From positions 186,001 through 250,000 of the forward strand of contig NZ_JAUSTE010000001.1 of the NCBI RefSeq assembly GCF_030812675.1: DNA of 64,000 bases, read 5' to 3'. A model generated the notes under the pieces. That model was not told where the DNA came from. It saw only the letters and a list, made by a program, of their open reading frames with translations, and did not search any database. A program made the position numbers and the translations under genes. This document shows, in pieces, positions 61,949 to 64,000 of the stretch; the stretch's first letter is position 1, and each line of letters starts with the position of its first letter. The DNA comes from Sinomonas atrocyanea. Lineage in GTDB: Bacteria > Actinomycetota > Actinomycetes > Actinomycetales > Micrococcaceae.

Positions 61949-63226
61949 GTGGACAGGACGCTGAGGGCCGCGGAGCGAACGGGCGCGGGCCGCTCCCGCT
62001 GGCCCATGCTCCTGGGGACTCTCGGCCCCGCCTTCGTCGCCTCGGTGGCGTACGTGGATCCGGGCAACGTCGCGGCGAACCTGACCGCCGGCGCACGCTA
62101 CGGCTACCTGCTCATGTGGGTCCTCGTCCTCGCGAACCTCATGGCGATGCTCGTCCAGTACCTCTCGGCGAAGCTCGGGGTCGTCACCGGCCGCACGCTC
62201 CCAGAACTCCTGGGTCGCCGCCTCCGGCCCGGCCCGCGCCGGCTCTACTGGGCGCAGGCGGAGATCGTCGCGCTCGCCACGGACCTCGCCGAGGTCGTGG
62301 GCGGGGCGCTCGCACTGCAGCTCCTGTTCAGGGTCCCGCTCCCCGTGGGCGCCGTGATCGTCGGCGTCGTCTCGATGGGGATCCTCGCGATCCAGGACTT
62401 CCGCACCCAGCAGCGGTTCGAGCTGGCGGTCGTCGCGCTCCTCGCCGTCATCGCGCTCGGCTTCCTCGCCGGACTCGCCCTCAGGCCGCCGTCCCCGGCC
62501 GGCATGGCCGGCGGGCTCGTGCCCCGGTTCGACGGCCCCGACTCGGTCCTGCTCGCCGCCTCGATGCTCGGCGCCACCGTGATGCCCCACGCGATCTACG
62601 TCCACTCCGCACTCTCGCGCGACCGCCACCGCGGCGACGCCGACGGCCACCCGGGCGCCCCCGCCATCCGGCGGCTCCTGCGGGGGACCCGGGTGGACGT
62701 GGTCGTCGCGCTCGGTGCGGCCGGCGTCGTGAACGTCGGCATGCTCCTCCTCGCCGCCTCCACCCTCGGCGGCACCGAGGGCACGGACTCGATCGAGGGA
62801 GCGCACGCGGCGATCGAGAGGGCGCTCGGCCCCGCGGTGGGCATCGTCTTCGCCGTGGGGCTCCTCGCCAGCGGCCTCGCCTCCACCGCCGTGGGCTCCT
62901 ACGCCGGTGCGACGATCATGCAGGGCCTGCTCCAGCGGCGCATCCCGCTCGTGCTCCGCCGGGCCATCACCCTCGTCCCCTCGGTCCTGGTCCTCGCCCT
63001 CGGCGTGGACCCCACGTGGGCCCTCGTCGTGAGCCAGGCGGTGCTGAGCTTCGGCATCCCGTTCGCCCTCGTCCCGCTCATCCGGCTCAGCACCTCGGCC
63101 GCCGTGGTCGGGGACCACACCCTGCGGCCGCCGCTCGCGGTCGCCGCCTGGCTCAGCGCGGCCCTGGTCATCGTGCTCAACCTCGCCCTGCTCTGGTTCA
63201 CGGTCGGCCCCCTGCTCGGACGGTAG
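61949..63226 (+). CDS. mntH: NRAMP-family manganese/divalent metal transporter MntH
   Basis: 425 residues with 11 predicted helices. Helix 1 carries the metal motif VDPGN (AYVDPGNVAANL) and helix 6 carries MPHAIYVHS, both metal-binding in NRAMP. It imports Mn(II), possibly Fe(II), with protons. I prefer the GTG at 61949 (GAGGAGG upstream, 10-nt spacing); the ATG at 61895 adds 18 unusual residues and is the alternative. It lies after an MntR-like operator and is followed by mntR. Confidence 0.93.
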   Translation: MDRTLRAAERTGAGRSRWPMLLGTLGPAFVASVAYVDPGNVAANLTAGARYGYLLMWVLVLANLMAMLVQYLSAKLGVVTGRTLPELLGRRLRPGPRRLYWAQAEIVALATDLAEVVGGALALQLLFRVPLPVGAVIVGVVSMGILAIQDFRTQQRFELAVVALLAVIALGFLAGLALRPPSPAGMAGGLVPRFDGPDSVLLAASMLGATVMPHAIYVHSALSRDRHRGDADGHPGAPAIRRLLRGTRVDVVVALGAAGVVNVGMLLLAASTLGGTEGTDSIEGAHAAIERALGPAVGIVFAVGLLASGLASTAVGSYAGATIMQGLLQRRIPLVLRRAITLVPSVLVLALGVDPTWALVVSQAVLSFGIPFALVPLIRLSTSAAVVGDHTLRPPLAVAAWLSAALVIVLNLALLWFTVGPLLGR

Positions 63227-63229
63227 GGT
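63224..63229 (+). promoter_or_regulatory. -10 hexamer TAGGGT, leaderless promoter of mntR, built on the mntH stop codon
   Basis: The first three bases are the mntH stop TAG. AAGTGGC (7 nt) separates the hexamer from the mntR GTG. This would give mntR expression independent of the repressible mntH promoter. Confidence 0.5.
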
Positions 63230-63236
63230 AAGTGGC

Positions 63237-63950
63237 GTGAAAAGCCAGCTCTCCTCGTCCACAGAGGACTACGTGAAGACGATCTACGCCTTCACCGAGT
63301 GGCAGGACGCTCCCATCACGTCTTCGCAGCTCGCGGCACGGCTCGGGGTGGCGAACTCGTCGGTGTCGGAGATGGTCCGCAAGCTCAAGGACCTCGGGCT
63401 CGTGGACCACCGCCCGTACGGCGCCGTGCGGCTCACCGAGGAGGGGCGCCGCGTGGCGCTCACCATGGTCCGCAGGCACCGCCTGCTCGAGACCTTCCTG
63501 GTCAACGAGCTCGGGTACAGCTGGGACGAGGTGCACGTCGAGGCGGAGCTGCTCGAGCACGCGGTCTCCGATCTCTTCGTCGAGCGGCTCGCGGCCAAGC
63601 TGGGGAACCCCGCCCGCGACCCGCACGGGGACCCGATCCCGACGGCGGAGGGAACTGTGCCCCGCATCGACGCCCACCGTCTGCGCGAGCTGGATCCCGG
63701 GCACGCGGGACGCATCACGCGCATCAGCGACGAGAACCCCGAGCTGCTCCGCTACCTGGCACACGAGAGGATCTCCCTCGACACGGAGGTGACCGTGGTG
63801 CGGCGCAAGCCGTTCGGCGGTCCGCTCGTGGTGCGCATCGACGAGGGCGGCGCCTCGCGCGATTTCGACGTCGCGGACGAGGTGGCCGACGCCGTGTGGG
63901 TCCGCAGCGGCCAGCCGCACCAGGGCTGCACGCTCGAGCCCGGGGCCTAG
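63237..63950 (+). CDS. mntR: DtxR-family manganese-dependent regulator MntR
   Basis: 237 residues. The winged helix (~26-58, TSSQLAARLGVANSSVSEMVRK) is followed by the dimerisation/metal domain and a C-terminal SH3-like/FeoA domain (~165-230). D11 replaces the Met10 of DtxR and E104 replaces Cys102, alongside H81, E85, H100, E107 and H108; this Asp/Glu pattern marks Mn-specific MntR rather than the iron regulator. It is 11 bp after mntH and is expected to repress it. Confidence 0.92.
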   Translation: MKSQLSSSTEDYVKTIYAFTEWQDAPITSSQLAARLGVANSSVSEMVRKLKDLGLVDHRPYGAVRLTEEGRRVALTMVRRHRLLETFLVNELGYSWDEVHVEAELLEHAVSDLFVERLAAKLGNPARDPHGDPIPTAEGTVPRIDAHRLRELDPGHAGRITRISDENPELLRYLAHERISLDTEVTVVRRKPFGGPLVVRIDEGGASRDFDVADEVADAVWVRSGQPHQGCTLEPGA

Positions 63951-64000
63951 TACTTCCGCTGGAGCCAGAAGGCGAGCACCGTGTCCGCCAGGGCGGCTAC
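63947..64000 (-). CDS. C-terminal end of an unidentified minus-strand gene (cut by window edge)
   Basis: The minus strand is open from the edge for 17 codons to a TAG at 63947-63949, which shares two bases with the mntR stop. The deduced end is VAALADTVLAFWLQRKY. A hydrophobic stretch followed by basic residues could be the end of a membrane protein, but the family cannot be told. Confidence 0.35.
   Translation of the reverse strand, partial: VAALADTVLAFWLQRKY

Overview
The window is about 70% G+C. It reads as a chromosomal segment of an actinobacterium of the Micrococcales, most likely Micrococcaceae (Arthrobacter or Sinomonas-like). The evidence is: a NucS mismatch endonuclease; a Kgd-type fused 2-oxoglutarate dehydrogenase E1/E2; a SigR/RsrA redox switch; a 24-residue bL37 ribosomal protein; a long-delta-subunit ATP synthase; an actinobacterial Rho with a large arginine-rich insert; a SAM-IV riboswitch; and many promoters that place the start codon at the mRNA 5' end. 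There is no prophage, insertion sequence, CRISPR array or plasmid gene. Almost everything is housekeeping.

Layout. 1-4.4 kb: end of an AI-2E/PerM permease, a hydrolase, a small Cys/His protein, nucS, nagA and a cold-shock gene with a strong terminator. 4.4-32.6 kb, all on the minus strand and read right to left: argS-lysA-hom-thrC-thrB, rho, prfA-prmC-sua5, a two-domain glycosyltransferase, a sugar nucleotide dehydratase, a WecA/Rfe-type sugar-phosphate transferase, two AtpI-like genes, atpBEFHAGDC, a DUF2550 gene and a membrane aminoacyl-phosphatidylglycerol synthase-like gene. From argS to DUF2550 this order matches, from memory, the Rv1292-Rv1312 block of Mycobacterium tuberculosis, but rpmE is missing between rho and prfA and two envelope-sugar genes are inserted between sua5 and rfe. 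32.6-43 kb: an MFS transporter, a DUF2630 gene, tRNA-Arg(CCG), hrpA, a HIT protein, a zinc alcohol dehydrogenase, a sulfurtransferase, a Cds1-type PLP enzyme and an MBL hydrolase. 43-46.2 kb: zur facing znuABC. 46.3-48.8 kb: two CNNM/CBS membrane proteins. 49-53 kb: kgd. 53-59.3 kb: a GDSL-like protein, bL37, the sigR-rsrA pair, a DoxX-like gene with aroA and rsgA, and hisN. 59.4-63.95 kb: a SAM-IV riboswitch ahead of a SufS-like enzyme and a methyltransferase, then mntH-mntR with a putative MntR operator. The edge holds the last codons of a minus-strand gene.

How the genes work together. The ATP synthase is complete (a, c, b, delta, alpha, gamma, beta, epsilon). argS to thrB couples arginyl-tRNA synthesis to lysine, homoserine and threonine synthesis. 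The two metal loci each pair a transporter with its likely regulator. The SAM riboswitch implies that the downstream enzyme belongs to sulfur metabolism.

I did not find a convincing undescribed multi-gene system. The most useful non-gene signals are: (1) a recurring TANNNT hexamer 6-9 nt before the start codon of at least 14 genes, implying leaderless mRNAs, including a divergent pair whose hexamers overlap; (2) a short GC-rich repeat found both as an in-frame insert in hrpA and in intergenic DNA; (3) a four-copy, 15-nt-period TTYACC array between thrB and rho; (4) the SAM-IV riboswitch; (5) the MntR-type palindrome before mntH; (6) a GDSL-family protein with Glu at the usual nucleophile position. 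Product calls come from motif and family recognition by eye, with no database search.
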